Positions 1 through 7,600 of a DNA stretch of 32,883 bases are shown here, in pieces. The notes below the pieces were generated by a model. It had not been told where the DNA came from. It ran no database searches and was given only the letters and a program-made list of their open reading frames with translations. Source of the DNA: Actinomycetota bacterium (GTDB lineage: Bacteria; Actinomycetota; Acidimicrobiia; Acidimicrobiales; Acidimicrobilacustridaceae); NCBI GenBank assembly GCA_026393455.1, contig JAPLAE010000006.1:1-32883 (forward strand), read 5' to 3'. The first letter of the stretch is position 1. Every line of letters begins with the position of its first letter. The position numbers were made by a program, and so were the translations under genes.

Positions 1-345
1 CTCATCGATCAGTCCCGTCGAGTTCGAATCGCTACTGGTTCGGGCACCGAGCCCGCTCGTGTGGGCGAACTCATCAAGCAGTTCAAAGAGATGTCGAAGA
101 TGATGAAACGCATGGGCGGCGCCGGAACCAAGCGGCTTACTAAGTCACGTCGCAAAGTCGCTAAAGGCAAAGCAAAGGGTCCGGGTGGCCGCTCCACCGG
201 AGGTGGTCGGGTCGCCCCAAAGGGCAAGGCGCCTCTGCGATTGCCGGATTTTGAAGCTGATTTGGGCGGGGCGAAGCCCGGAGGCGGATTACGTCTTCCA
301 GGCCTTCCCGGCAGCCCCGAAAGTGACCCCTTTGGCCTTGGCTGA
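1..345 (+). CDS. ffh: Signal recognition particle protein Ffh, C-terminal end (partial)
   Basis: This is the last 114 codons of Ffh, the SRP GTPase that binds 4.5S RNA and delivers nascent membrane and secreted proteins to FtsY. The window begins inside the methionine-rich M domain, so the N and G domains lie to the left. Visible hallmarks are SRRVRIATGSG followed by a helix ending KEMSKMMKRMGG, which matches the RNA-binding end of the M domain. After that comes a tail of about 65 residues rich in Lys, Arg, Gly and Pro, typical of actinobacterial Ffh and poorly conserved. The stop is TGA at 343-345. A 123-base gap separates it from rpsP, so rpsP may have its own promoter, but I could not identify one. 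The family call is secure. Nothing can be said about the missing N-terminal part. Confidence 0.93.
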   Translation, partial: LIDQSRRVRIATGSGTEPARVGELIKQFKEMSKMMKRMGGAGTKRLTKSRRKVAKGKAKGPGGRSTGGGRVAPKGKAPLRLPDFEADLGGAKPGGGLRLPGLPGSPESDPFGLG

Positions 346-468
346 GTTCTCAACTTGCCCGCGACGGCATTGCGGGCCACGATTGAAGGCCAATCAGCCG
401 TCCCGATGGGTTCGGCCGAAAACGTTCGCAGTTCCGTTCTTGCACGACCAGCAGAAGAGAGAAACCTC

Positions 469-732
469 GTGGTGAAGCTCCGCCTTATGCGGATGGGAAA
501 GACCAAGCAGCCGACGTACCGCGTCGTTGCCGCTGATGCGCGCTCGCCGCGTAATGGCCGTTTTATCGAAATCGTGGGTCACTACAACCCTCGTACCGAG
601 CCATCTGAGATCACCATTGACAACGACAAGGCCGTTGCCTGGCTTCAGAAGGGCGCGCAGCCCACTGAAGTTGTCGAGAAGCTTCTGAAGATCTCTGGCG
701 CTTGGGAGCAGTTCACCGGCGCAGCGTCGTGA
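469..732 (+). CDS. rpsP: 30S ribosomal protein S16
   Basis: Small-subunit ribosomal protein S16 (87 aa), needed for 30S assembly. The N-terminus [20 protein letters not shown] and the following [13 protein letters not shown] and GHYNP segments are the S16 signature. I chose GTG 469 because the purine-rich stretch AGAAGAGAGA lies just upstream and because the protein then begins like other S16 proteins. GTG 472 is an alternative one codon later. The reading frame stays open further upstream but would add about 38 residues unlike any S16. The stop overlaps the start of the next gene in a GTGA arrangement, so S16 and the KH protein are probably translationally coupled. The rpsP-KH-rimM-trmD-rplS order is the standard Gram-positive one. 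Confidence 0.97.
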   Translation: MVKLRLMRMGKTKQPTYRVVAADARSPRNGRFIEIVGHYNPRTEPSEITIDNDKAVAWLQKGAQPTEVVEKLLKISGAWEQFTGAAS

Positions 733-1016
733 GCGACGTCGCCGAAACCGTCGACGCGTCGGAAGAAACTCCCGACTTCACCACAGCCAAGGCTGTGTTG
801 ACCTACGTCGTTCAGCAACTCGTCGAGGATCCTTCCGCCGTCGAAATCGAACTCGACTCTCGCGGCCGTAAGTCTGTACTTAACGTGCACGTTGGTCCTG
901 GCGACATGGGTCGCGTCATCGGCAAGCGCGGTCGTGTTGCGCAGTCGATCCGCACCGTCGTGCGTGCCGCCGCTGCCCGTGACGGTGGCGATGTCGAGGT
1001 CGAGTTCCTCGACTGA
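729..1016 (+). CDS. khpA: KH-domain RNA-binding protein (KhpA type)
   Basis: A 95-residue protein with one KH domain. The GXXG loop is G65-K66-R67-G68, inside [13 protein letters not shown], and is preceded by the strand DMGRVIG. KhpA proteins bind RNA, and in Firmicutes they pair with KhpB/Jag to affect cell elongation and sRNA biology. Their place between rpsP and rimM is conserved across Gram-positives. GTG 729 overlaps the rpsP stop. This start gives a 16-residue acidic N-terminal extension (EETPD region) before the conserved [13 protein letters not shown] helix. The domain call is certain. The exact cellular role here is inferred from the family. Confidence 0.94.
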   Translation: MSDVAETVDASEETPDFTTAKAVLTYVVQQLVEDPSAVEIELDSRGRKSVLNVHVGPGDMGRVIGKRGRVAQSIRTVVRAAAARDGGDVEVEFLD

Positions 1017-1020
1017 TCCG

Positions 1021-1503
1021 GTGAACCTCCTCGAGGTCGGCCGAATCGACAAACCGCATGGAGTGCGCGGCGACGTCGTCGTTGCTCTCACTACGACTGA
1101 GAAGGGTCGCGTCGCTCCCGGTACGCGCCTGTTCTCTGGCGATCGTGAATTTTTGATCACTGCATCGCGTCCGCATCAACATCGTTGGATTGTGGCCTTC
1201 GAAGGTGTGTTTGGAAGAGAAGGGGCCGAAGCGATTTCTGGTCTCGTACTTTCGGCTGAAGCTCTCGAAGATGACGATCCCGACGCATTGTGGGTGCATG
1301 AACTCATCGGGTCTCCCGTCGTAGAACCAGACGGCACCGATCGCGGTGTCGTCCAATCGGTGCAGGACAACCCAGCGAGCGATCTGCTTGTTCTCGACAC
1401 GGGGGCACTGGTCCCGTTGCGCTTTCTTGAAGGACGCGACGAACAGGGTCGTCTTGTTGTTGATGTTCCCGACGGTCTCTTCGAACTTCTCGACGAGGAC
1501 TAA
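1021..1503 (+). CDS. rimM: 16S rRNA processing / ribosome maturation factor RimM
   Basis: RimM (160 aa) binds S19 and helps mature the 30S head domain. The N-terminal RimM barrel starts with LLEVGRIDKPHGVRGDV, with the conserved G-x-PHG-x-RG pattern. The C-terminal PRC-barrel-like domain starts near residue 90 at LWVHELIGSPVV and ends with VPLR and VVDVPDGLFEL, as in the family. GTG 1021 lies 4 bases after the KhpA stop. No strong ribosome binding site is visible, so translation may depend on coupling to the gene upstream. The length is normal (about 160-180 aa). trmD follows after 6 bases, as in most bacteria. Confidence 0.96.
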   Translation: MNLLEVGRIDKPHGVRGDVVVALTTTEKGRVAPGTRLFSGDREFLITASRPHQHRWIVAFEGVFGREGAEAISGLVLSAEALEDDDPDALWVHELIGSPVVEPDGTDRGVVQSVQDNPASDLLVLDTGALVPLRFLEGRDEQGRLVVDVPDGLFELLDED

Positions 1504-1509
1504 GTCACC

Positions 1510-2235
1510 ATGCGTATCGACGTCTTCACGATCTTCCCCGACATGGTCTCGGGATTTGCGGGGCAAAGTCTTCTGGGCCGCGCGACGGCAAAGGGTTTGC
1601 TCGATGTGCGCGTTCATGATTTGCGCGAACACACCACCGATGTCCATCGCACGGTGGATGACTCGCCATTTGGTGGGGGAGCGGGCATGGTGCTTCGTCC
1701 CGAACCGATCTATGCCGCAGTCGAAGCTGCCGACCCACCCCGACCGCTGTTCTTGCTCGGGCCAGGTGGACGTCGTCTCGATCAGGCCATGGCGCAGGAG
1801 TTGGCGAACTCCGGTGGGTTCTCGCTCCTGTGTGGTCGCTACGAAGGCGTTGATGACCGAGTTCGGACAGATCTCTGCGACGGGGAACTTTCACTTGGCG
1901 ACTACGTCCTCGGTGGTGGCGAGGTGGCATCCATGGTGGTCCTAGAGGCCGTAGGGCGACTTGTGCCCGGGGTGATGGGTAATTCCGCCTCAGCGGGCGA
2001 TGAGTCCTTCAGTGACGGCCTGCTGGAATATCCGCAGTTCACCAAGCCGGCAGAATTTCGGGGGATGGACGTTCCTGAGGTTCTGCGCTCTGGCGATCAT
2101 GGCCGTATCGCCCGCTGGCGTCGGGCCCGGGCTCTTGAGCGGACGCTGGCCTCTCGACCCGACCTGATCGAGGCCCGCGGGGGACTTTCCGACGAGGAAC
2201 AGGCCTTGCTGGACGATCCCGACCAGCGGCATTGA
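1510..2235 (+). CDS. trmD: tRNA (guanine-N1-)-methyltransferase TrmD
   Basis: TrmD (241 aa) uses S-adenosylmethionine to methylate G37 of tRNAs, which prevents +1 frameshifting. Family motifs are all present: DSPFGGGAGM (residues 51-60), LLCGRYEGVDDR (106-117), the trefoil-knot SAM loop SLGDYVLGGGE (128-138), EYPQFTKP (173-180), and LRSGDHGRIARWRR (192-205) with the catalytic-region Asp. The start is ATG 1510, 6 bases after rimM. The length is within the usual 230-255 aa. A gap of about 130 bases then separates it from rplS, unlike the tight spacing upstream. Confidence 0.98.
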   Translation: MRIDVFTIFPDMVSGFAGQSLLGRATAKGLLDVRVHDLREHTTDVHRTVDDSPFGGGAGMVLRPEPIYAAVEAADPPRPLFLLGPGGRRLDQAMAQELANSGGFSLLCGRYEGVDDRVRTDLCDGELSLGDYVLGGGEVASMVVLEAVGRLVPGVMGNSASAGDESFSDGLLEYPQFTKPAEFRGMDVPEVLRSGDHGRIARWRRARALERTLASRPDLIEARGGLSDEEQALLDDPDQRH

Positions 2236-2331
2236 GTAAGGGCCGTTCGGCGCTTTGCCGTTCGGGGAGCGCTCCGCCTAGCATGACCCTTCCCTCGGGC
2301 AACCGAACCCGGTCCCGATTTCACTTCTTGA

Positions 2332-2347
2332 CCCACCCTCGGGTGGG
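2332..2347 (+). promoter_or_regulatory. Hairpin in the rplS leader
   Basis: A perfect 7-base inverted repeat, CCCACCC-TC-GGGTGGG, sits 21 bases upstream of the rplS start codon. The very short spacer means the real structure is probably a 6-bp stem with a 4-base loop. It lies in the 133-base gap after trmD. That gap also contains a direct repeat of GCCGTTCGG (2242-2250 and 2257-2265) and the palindrome GGAGCGCTCC (2266-2275). L19 leaders are known autoregulatory structures in some Gram-positives, so a regulatory leader is plausible. I do not recognise this one, and there is no U-run to make it a clear terminator. Confidence 0.35.
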
Positions 2348-2368
2348 CATCGCAGCCAGGACACTTCA

Positions 2369-2713
2369 ATGAACGCCATCGACCTCATCGACGCCCAGAG
2401 CCTCCGCGACGACGTGCCTCAGTTCGGACCCGGCGACACGCTCAAAGTTCACGTTCGAGTGGTCGAAGGAACTCGTGAGCGCGTGCAGCTCTTCCAGGGC
2501 GCTGTCATCCGCCGTCAGGGCGGTGGAATCCATGAAACCTTCACCGTCCGCAAGGTGAGTTTCGGTGTTGGTGTCGAGCGTACATTCCCGCTCCATTCCC
2601 CGATCTTGGCCAAGATCGAAGTTGTGAGCCGAGGCGATGTTCGTCGAGCCAAGCTCTATTACTTGCGTGATCGCGTCGGCAAGGCTGCCAAGATCAAGGA
2701 GAAGCGCGACTGA
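2369..2713 (+). CDS. rplS: 50S ribosomal protein L19
   Basis: Large-subunit protein L19 (114 aa), located at the 30S-50S interface. Diagnostic segments are [22 protein letters not shown] (interrupted in other species only slightly), [33 protein letters not shown] and [20 protein letters not shown]. The start is ATG 2369, with an AGCCAGGA Shine-Dalgarno-like stretch 6-13 bases upstream. It is the last ribosomal gene of the cluster. The length is normal. Confidence 0.98.
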   Translation: MNAIDLIDAQSLRDDVPQFGPGDTLKVHVRVVEGTRERVQLFQGAVIRRQGGGIHETFTVRKVSFGVGVERTFPLHSPILAKIEVVSRGDVRRAKLYYLRDRVGKAAKIKEKRD

Positions 2714-2730
2714 TTGTCGCGCTGCGTGCT

Positions 2731-2761
2731 GACCTTTGGTCGGCGGTGACCAACGCTGGTC
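2731..2761 (+). promoter_or_regulatory. Alternating GACC/GGTC stem-loops after rplS
   Basis: Between rplS and the next gene the bases GACC, GGTC, GACC and GGTC alternate (2731-2734, 2738-2741, 2748-2751, 2758-2761). They can form mutually exclusive hairpins: TTGGTC (2736-2741) with GACCAA (2748-2753), or GACCA (2748-2752) with TGGTC (2757-2761). This is the layout of a weak terminator or attenuator between the ribosomal genes and the DUF2469 gene. The stems are only 5-6 bp and no T-run follows, so function is uncertain. Confidence 0.3.
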
Positions 2762-2786
2762 GCATTTCTTTCGGTGGGAGTTGCTC

Positions 2787-3089
2787 ATGAGTGCTGAGGA
2801 TCTCGAAGAGTACGAGTCCGATGTCGAATTGCAGCTTTACCGCGAGTACAAAGATGTCTGTCCCATGTTCCGGTTCGTTGTTGAAACCGAACGGCGTTTC
2901 TATTTGGCCAATGAGGTCAATCAAAGCGTTGTGAATGAAAACGGTCGCTCTCGGGTTGAGATTGAACTTCGTGACGCGTGGGTTTGGGATATGTACAGGC
3001 AGAACCGATTTGTTTCTCACGTCCGAGTGGTCACATTCAAAGACGTCAATATCGAAGAGTTGCCACGCGAAGAGCTGCGACTCCCTTGA
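2787..3089 (+). CDS. DUF2469 family protein
   Basis: A 100-residue soluble acidic protein of the actinobacterial DUF2469 family, whose function is unknown. The N-terminus MSAEDLEEYESDVELQLYRE and the segment FVVETERRFYLANEV are typical of the family. In most actinobacteria this gene sits between rnhB and yraN, downstream of rplS and lepB. Here it follows rplS directly, and neither lepB nor rnhB is present in between. The ATG at 2787 is preceded by GGTGGGAG at 2773-2780, a good ribosome binding site, and gives the usual family length. No catalytic residues can be proposed. Confidence 0.9.
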   Translation: MSAEDLEEYESDVELQLYREYKDVCPMFRFVVETERRFYLANEVNQSVVNENGRSRVEIELRDAWVWDMYRQNRFVSHVRVVTFKDVNIEELPREELRLP

Positions 3090-3102
3090 AGGTTCAACTC
3101 GG

Positions 3103-3447
3103 TTGACTGCCGGTCGTCGGGCTCTCGGGTCCTACGGCGAAAACTTGACCGCACGGTGGTACGAGCAGCGCGGCTACGTCGTTGTCGACCGCAATTGGCG
3201 CTGTCGAGACGGTGAAATAGATCTTGTGTTGGTGCGTGGTCGGTTGGTGGTGTTCTGTGAGGTCAAGACTCGTTCGAGCGATGCTTACGGTTCACCTGCT
3301 GCAGCGGTAACGCCGTCGAAACAAGCAAGATTGCGAACGCTCTCATTGCTGTGGCTCAACGCCCGTGATGTCGTTGCGGGTTCGCTGCGCTTTGACGTGG
3401 CGTGTGTGGTTGGTAGAGAAGTGTCCGTCATCGAGTCGGCGTTCTAA
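3103..3447 (+). CDS. YraN / UPF0102 family nuclease-like protein
   Basis: A 114-residue member of the UPF0102 (YraN) family, a PD-(D/E)XK endonuclease-like fold often found near rplS-rnhB and implicated in DNA uptake or repair. The conserved core is visible: GENLTARWYEQRGY, then NWRCRDGEIDLV, then VVFCEVKTRSS, which contains the Asp and the E-x-K of the nuclease fold. I chose TTG 3103 because it starts the protein shortly before the conserved RRALGSYGE motif and has GAAGG about 10 bases upstream. It begins 13 bases after the DUF2469 stop. The family call is firm. Activity has not been shown for most members. Confidence 0.9.
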   Translation: MTAGRRALGSYGENLTARWYEQRGYVVVDRNWRCRDGEIDLVLVRGRLVVFCEVKTRSSDAYGSPAAAVTPSKQARLRTLSLLWLNARDVVAGSLRFDVACVVGREVSVIESAF

Positions 3448-3493
3448 AAATATTGGTCTGACGGAATGGCGAATGCCGACCTATCGTGTCGGA

Positions 3494-4150
3494 ATGGCTA
3501 CTTCACCTGACCTTGAATTCTTTTTCGATCCAATCTGTCCATTCGCTTGGGTAACCAGTCGCTGGGTGGTCGAAGTTGCTCAACAACGTGATGTTTCGAT
3601 CGAATGGAAGTTCATCGCTTTAGCGATCGTGAACGAAGACACTGATTACTCAAAGTTTCCGCCGGCCTATCCATCGCTGCATGGGCTCGGGCGCCGCCTG
3701 TTGCGCGTTGCCGCTGCGGCACGTGCTGAAGGTGGCAATGACGCTGTAGCTGCGCTTTACACGGCTGCTGGTGAACGCATGCATCACGACGGCGTGTCCG
3801 TCGCGGTCTTCGGCGGCGAACCAATCCCCGAGAATCTCGTTGCCGAGGTTGTCGCTGCCGCTGGGCTTGATGCGTCGTTGGCTGCTGCTGCCGATGACGA
3901 GTCGTGGGATGCACTCCTTCGTGAAGAAACCGAACTCTCACTTAGTCGCACAGGTCGTGACGTGGGTACGCCGATCCTCACGTTTGCTCCGGGTACCGAT
4001 CTCGAGGCCTCGTTGTTCGGTCCGGTGATTTCCTCGATTCCTCGCGGCGCTGCTGCGCTCGAACTCTGGGACGCGGTGCAGACCCTTGCGCGCACGCCAG
4101 GTTTCGCCGAACTCAAGCGTTCGCTGCGCGATCCGCTTTCATTCGACTGA
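3494..4150 (+). CDS. DsbA-fold oxidoreductase, Rv2466c (mycothiol-dependent nitroreductase) type
   Basis: A 218-residue thioredoxin-superfamily protein with the helical DsbA insertion. From memory, the N-terminal FFFDPICPFAWVTSRW and C-terminal DVGTP-x(12)-FGPVISSIPRG and FAELKRS segments closely resemble Mycobacterium tuberculosis Rv2466c. That enzyme uses mycothiol and mycoredoxin to reduce substrates. The active-site motif here is C15-P-F-A18, where the mycobacterial protein has CPWC. The nucleophilic Cys is kept but the resolving Cys is Ala, which suggests a monothiol mechanism. ATG 3494 fits the family start; ATG 3473 would add seven residues. A glutaredoxin gene follows after 7 bases and may be its redox partner. 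The family is fairly certain. The substrate is unknown. Confidence 0.82.
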   Translation: MATSPDLEFFFDPICPFAWVTSRWVVEVAQQRDVSIEWKFIALAIVNEDTDYSKFPPAYPSLHGLGRRLLRVAAAARAEGGNDAVAALYTAAGERMHHDGVSVAVFGGEPIPENLVAEVVAAAGLDASLAAAADDESWDALLREETELSLSRTGRDVGTPILTFAPGTDLEASLFGPVISSIPRGAAALELWDAVQTLARTPGFAELKRSLRDPLSFD

Positions 4151-4157
4151 GTTCTCC

Positions 4158-4409
4158 GTGGCCGACCCGATCATTCCGGTTGTGCTCTGGCGGCCTCATT
4201 GCCCGTTCTGTCGCATGTTGTTTTCGGGCATCGAACAACACGGGCTCAAGGTTGAATTGCGCAATATCTGGGAAGACGATGAAGCGCGCACTCTTTTGAA
4301 TCAACGCATCGGAAGTGAAACTGTTCCGAGCGTGTTGGTTGGCGACGAGATTCTCGTGAATCCATCCATCACTGAACTGATGGCGGTTGTGCGCGAGGCG
4401 AACAAGTAA
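4158..4409 (+). CDS. Glutaredoxin / mycoredoxin-like protein
   Basis: An 83-residue glutaredoxin-fold protein. It has a CPFC active site (residues 15-18) after the first strand, the cis-proline motif TVPSVLVGDE, and the final helix NPSITELMAVV. The layout matches mycoredoxin-like actinobacterial glutaredoxins, which exchange disulfides with mycothiol rather than glutathione; this is inferred from the lineage. GTG 4158 lies 7 bases after the upstream oxidoreductase, so the two are probably co-transcribed. The gene runs convergently into the alcohol dehydrogenase gene with only 15 bases between stops. Confidence 0.85.
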   Translation: MADPIIPVVLWRPHCPFCRMLFSGIEQHGLKVELRNIWEDDEARTLLNQRIGSETVPSVLVGDEILVNPSITELMAVVREANK

Positions 4410-4424
4410 CGACGACCCATGTCG

Positions 4425-5360
4425 TCAGGGTTCGAGTACGACCTTGATGGCTCCAGCGGAGCGATCGGCAGCAACGGCGAATGCTTCTGCTGCGGCGTCG
4501 AGTGGGAACCGATGCGTGACGATGATGTCGGAGAGTTCGGGTCGTTGCGCAAGGATCGTGGCGGCCACGTCAACATCTCGTGAAGGCCCGCTGCGGCCGT
4601 ACATGACAGCAGGAACCAGTGTGAGTTCTTTCATGCCGATGGCCATGCCCGGCATCTCTACGGTTCCGTCCCAGTAGCTACCCAACAAAACAATGGTGCC
4701 ACCGGGCCGGCAGCGGTCGGCGGCCTCAGCGAGTGCCGATGCGGTTCCTGCCGCTTCGATAACGACGTCGTATCCGTTTCCGTCAAGCGAACCTGCCCCA
4801 AGGCGAGTGGCCGCTTCGATCTGACGTTCATGACGCGCTGAGAGGTCGACCTTTGCGCCGGTTTGTTGAGCAACGACGAGAGCGGTTTGTCCGATTGTTC
4901 CGCCACCGATGACAGCGACTCGGTCACTACCACGAATGTTCCCGCGTCGAACGCCATGGACGGCGACGGCAAGTGGTTCAACCAAGCACCCGTTGGATGC
5001 TGCGACTCCGACAGGAAGTCGGGCAATCGACGAAATAGGAACGAGAACCTTCTCGGCCATGCCTCCGTCGCGTCCAACGCCGAACGCCATTGATGGTCCG
5101 CGGACGCAGAGTTGTGTGTTGCCGTCGATGCAGGCATCGCATACGTGGCAGGGATCGATTGGTTCAACCGCGACAGGAGTGCCGTCAGCAAGAGTGCCGG
5201 CGAACTCGTGTCCAAACGTGGCGGGAAGGCCAAAGCTCAGGAGATGAAGGTCGGAACCGCAAATTCCGGCTGACGCGACTGTGACGAGAACTCCGTCGCC
5301 TGTCGGTTCAGGAATATCGACAACGGTTGGTAGTCCTTCTGGACAACGGACTGCGCGCAT
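4425..5360 (-). CDS. Zinc-dependent alcohol dehydrogenase (MDR family)
   Basis: A 311-residue medium-chain dehydrogenase. The GroES-like half carries the catalytic zinc ligands C34 (GICGSDLH) and H51-E52 (GHEFAG), plus the four structural-zinc cysteines C71, C74, C77 and C85. The Rossmann half has VIGGGTIGQ (residues 150-158). It is shorter than the usual 340-370 aa because several loops are compact, and I see no break. The ATG at 5360 is preceded on its strand by AAGGGGAACC, a good ribosome binding site. It is 42 bases downstream of a SnoaL-like gene on the same strand, which suggests a two-gene operon. It oxidises an alcohol or reduces a carbonyl with NAD(P); the substrate cannot be read from sequence. 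Confidence 0.88.
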   Translation of the reverse strand: MRAVRCPEGLPTVVDIPEPTGDGVLVTVASAGICGSDLHLLSFGLPATFGHEFAGTLADGTPVAVEPIDPCHVCDACIDGNTQLCVRGPSMAFGVGRDGGMAEKVLVPISSIARLPVGVAASNGCLVEPLAVAVHGVRRGNIRGSDRVAVIGGGTIGQTALVVAQQTGAKVDLSARHERQIEAATRLGAGSLDGNGYDVVIEAAGTASALAEAADRCRPGGTIVLLGSYWDGTVEMPGMAIGMKELTLVPAVMYGRSGPSRDVDVAATILAQRPELSDIIVTHRFPLDAAAEAFAVAADRSAGAIKVVLEP

Positions 5361-5402
5361 GGTTCCCCTTGGTGTGTGCGATCGGCTGGCGCCGCCGCGT
5401 GG

Positions 5403-5948
5403 TTAGTAGTCGTGAGTCAGTTCTTCGAGCAACTGATAGAGCGGATCGGTGCGATCACGTTTTCCTACAGCGGAGTCTGCCGGAATTGGCCAGTCAGAGC
5501 CGGCACCGGGAGCATTGACCCATTCAGTGGTCGCGATTCGTCGACTGATACGCCAAGGACCGTCGTTCCGTCGTTCAAGGCGGTCGAGATAGCGAAAGCC
5601 AACCGTGAGATTGCGGCGCGGTTCGCCATCAGAAGAGCGGTGGTATGCGATTCCGTAAGTCTCAGCGACGGCGGCGCCGCCGCGGATGGTGGTCAGATGA
5701 TTTGCGACCACGTGCATGGTGGCGTCGTATTTCGATAAAAGACCGAAGGCCCAGTCAATGAATTCGTCGATTGTTCCCTCAAACGATCCATGAGTGTCAG
5801 TGGCGTCGCTGTGGAAGCAACTGGCGACGAGTTCACGGTCTAAGCGATCGATGCCACGGCAATAGCTGAGAAGGAGATCGCTGATTGCCTGGCGATCGGC
5901 AAGGGAAGCAGGGTCTGGAGTTCCTGGGTCGACGGATACGAGGCTCAT
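5403..5948 (-). CDS. SnoaL-like (NTF2-fold) protein
   Basis: A 181-residue protein with the cone-shaped NTF2/SnoaL fold (SnoaL_4-like). The sequence shows the family opening ISDLLLSYCRGIDRLDRELVASC (shared pattern: helix, then D and Y pocket residues), then FHSDATD, then MHVVANHLTTI, then a C-terminal sheet ending in WRISRR. Such proteins act as small dehydratases, isomerases or ring-hydroxylase partners in steroid, terpenoid and aromatic degradation. The catalytic role here is unknown. It is upstream of the zinc alcohol dehydrogenase on the same strand and divergent from the glycosyltransferase gene. The 96 bases to that gene's start must hold both promoters. Confidence 0.8.
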   Translation of the reverse strand: MSLVSVDPGTPDPASLADRQAISDLLLSYCRGIDRLDRELVASCFHSDATDTHGSFEGTIDEFIDWAFGLLSKYDATMHVVANHLTTIRGGAAVAETYGIAYHRSSDGEPRRNLTVGFRYLDRLERRNDGPWRISRRIATTEWVNAPGAGSDWPIPADSAVGKRDRTDPLYQLLEELTHDY

Positions 5949-6044
5949 TCCCGCCGAGGCTACGTGTCTGCCATCATCTTGTGCGACCTCTTGGTGTCCC
6001 AGGCGGTCCTTGGCCCGACCCTCGGGTCGATGCAGGAGAGCTCA

Positions 6045-7589
6045 GTGACCACCTCAGTCGATCTGACGAAGCAGAGATGGGCCAAGATCGTTCGTCTGTG
6101 GAGCGAGGCCTTTGAGTCTGTTCGTTCGCGTATGTCATGGGGCGCGTGGATGGCAAGTGTCCTTGGCCTGGCGACCGTCGTGTCACGTGTACCTGGAGTT
6201 CTTTATAACGGAATGTTCGACCGCGACGAGTCGTATCTGGCTGTTACCGGCGACGTACTCCGTAATGGCGGTCGACTCTATGTCGACGTTATTGACCGCA
6301 AGCCTCCGATTGTCCCGGTGATGTATTCGCTGATTCGCGAATGGAGCGTCGATATGCGCGCCGTTCGGATTGTTCTGGCGTTGCTGATCTTTCTTAATGG
6401 TGTTGTTGTCGCTGAACTTGTGCGACGACTCTCGACGTCTCGTCGTGCCGCGCTCTTTGCCGGGGTCTTGGCCGTTGTCGGAACCGCTCTCTTCCTACCC
6501 CCTGATGCACAGGCTGCAAACTTCGAATTGTGGGGACTCTTGCCCGCTTCAGCAGCAGTTCTTTGTGTGGTTGTGGCTCGAGAGTCGCAACGAACTCCTG
6601 CACTTTGGTTCGCGCTCGCAGGCGCATGCGTTGTTTTCGCCGCCAATTGCAAACAGCCGTACATCATTGTCGGACTCGTGGTGCTTTTTGAAGCCGTGCG
6701 ACGGACGACTGACAAGAGGCTGGCAGTTTTTGCGACAGCAGGTGGAGCCACTGCAGTTGCGCTTCCACTATTTGCATTCTTCGGCGGTTTAACAATGGTC
6801 CGTTGGGTCTGGACCGATAACAGCGACTATCTCAGTGGCGGAGTTTCAATTGGCAGAGCGACTGCAATTGGGGCCGCTCTCACTCTTTCCTTTGTCGTCT
6901 TGCACCTTCCGCTGTTCTATGGGGCGTGGGCTGCAGCTACGCGACGCTTTCGTGCTGATCCGACGGTTCTCGTGTGGCTCGTCGCCTCGGTTCTGGTGAT
7001 CCCGATTGGTTTGCGATTCTTTGGCCATTACTTCCAACAGGTGGTTCCACCGCTGGCTGTTCTCACTGGCTGCGCGCTCGTCTTTGCTGGACGTCGAGTT
7101 TGGCAAACAGTGACTGCGATGACGGTTGGACTGCTTGTGGTGATGGTGGCGTTGGCCATGATTCATCGTCCCGACCTCACGAACTTCACTGCGCTTGGTC
7201 GGTATGTGCAGAGCACGACCGATGTCAATCAACGAATTCTGGTTTGGGGAGCGCTTCCTGATGTGTATGTCGCCTCTGGTCGACTCCCAACGGGAATTTT
7301 CCTGCATGACGGGTACCTCACCGGGAATTGGGCCAGTCGCGATCACCCTCTCAGTGAGCGCGTAATAGCTGCGGAACCGTTCCGTTCTCGTTGGAACATG
7401 TTCTTCGAAGACGTCGCAGCACATCCGCCTGTGGTCGTCATCGATGCCGCTCGTCCCGATACGGACTGGGCCATGTACGGACCTCAGTCGTTTCCGATTG
7501 GGGAATGGCTTGACCGCTGCTACAACATCGATCGAGTCGTCGACGGGTTGAGTGTGTGGCGCCGCGATGTCGCAGCATGTCCGATGTGA
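6045..7589 (+). CDS. GT-C membrane glycosyltransferase (ArnT/PMT-like)
   Basis: A 514-residue polytopic membrane protein. The first periplasmic loop carries DRDESY (residues 59-64) and DVIDRKPP (81-88). This matches the acidic and D-x-KPP signatures of GT39/GT83 enzymes that transfer sugars from polyprenyl-phosphate donors. About ten hydrophobic helices follow up to roughly residue 385, then a soluble C-terminal domain. GTG 6045 was chosen because AGGAGAG lies 6 bases upstream. Longer in-frame starts (ATG 6030, ATG 5964) have no such site. It ends 11 bases from a convergent SDR gene. The acceptor is unknown. Cell-envelope glycan or protein glycosylation is the likely role. Confidence 0.8.
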   Translation: MTTSVDLTKQRWAKIVRLWSEAFESVRSRMSWGAWMASVLGLATVVSRVPGVLYNGMFDRDESYLAVTGDVLRNGGRLYVDVIDRKPPIVPVMYSLIREWSVDMRAVRIVLALLIFLNGVVVAELVRRLSTSRRAALFAGVLAVVGTALFLPPDAQAANFELWGLLPASAAVLCVVVARESQRTPALWFALAGACVVFAANCKQPYIIVGLVVLFEAVRRTTDKRLAVFATAGGATAVALPLFAFFGGLTMVRWVWTDNSDYLSGGVSIGRATAIGAALTLSFVVLHLPLFYGAWAAATRRFRADPTVLVWLVASVLVIPIGLRFFGHYFQQVVPPLAVLTGCALVFAGRRVWQTVTAMTVGLLVVMVALAMIHRPDLTNFTALGRYVQSTTDVNQRILVWGALPDVYVASGRLPTGIFLHDGYLTGNWASRDHPLSERVIAAEPFRSRWNMFFEDVAAHPPVVVIDAARPDTDWAMYGPQSFPIGEWLDRCYNIDRVVDGLSVWRRDVAACPM

Positions 7590-7600
7590 TTTTGTGCGAA

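Noticed and set aside
20-40. GTTCGAATC-like stretch resembling a tRNA T-loop
   Set aside because: It lies inside the conserved ffh M-domain coding sequence and no acceptor, D or anticodon arms can be formed around it.
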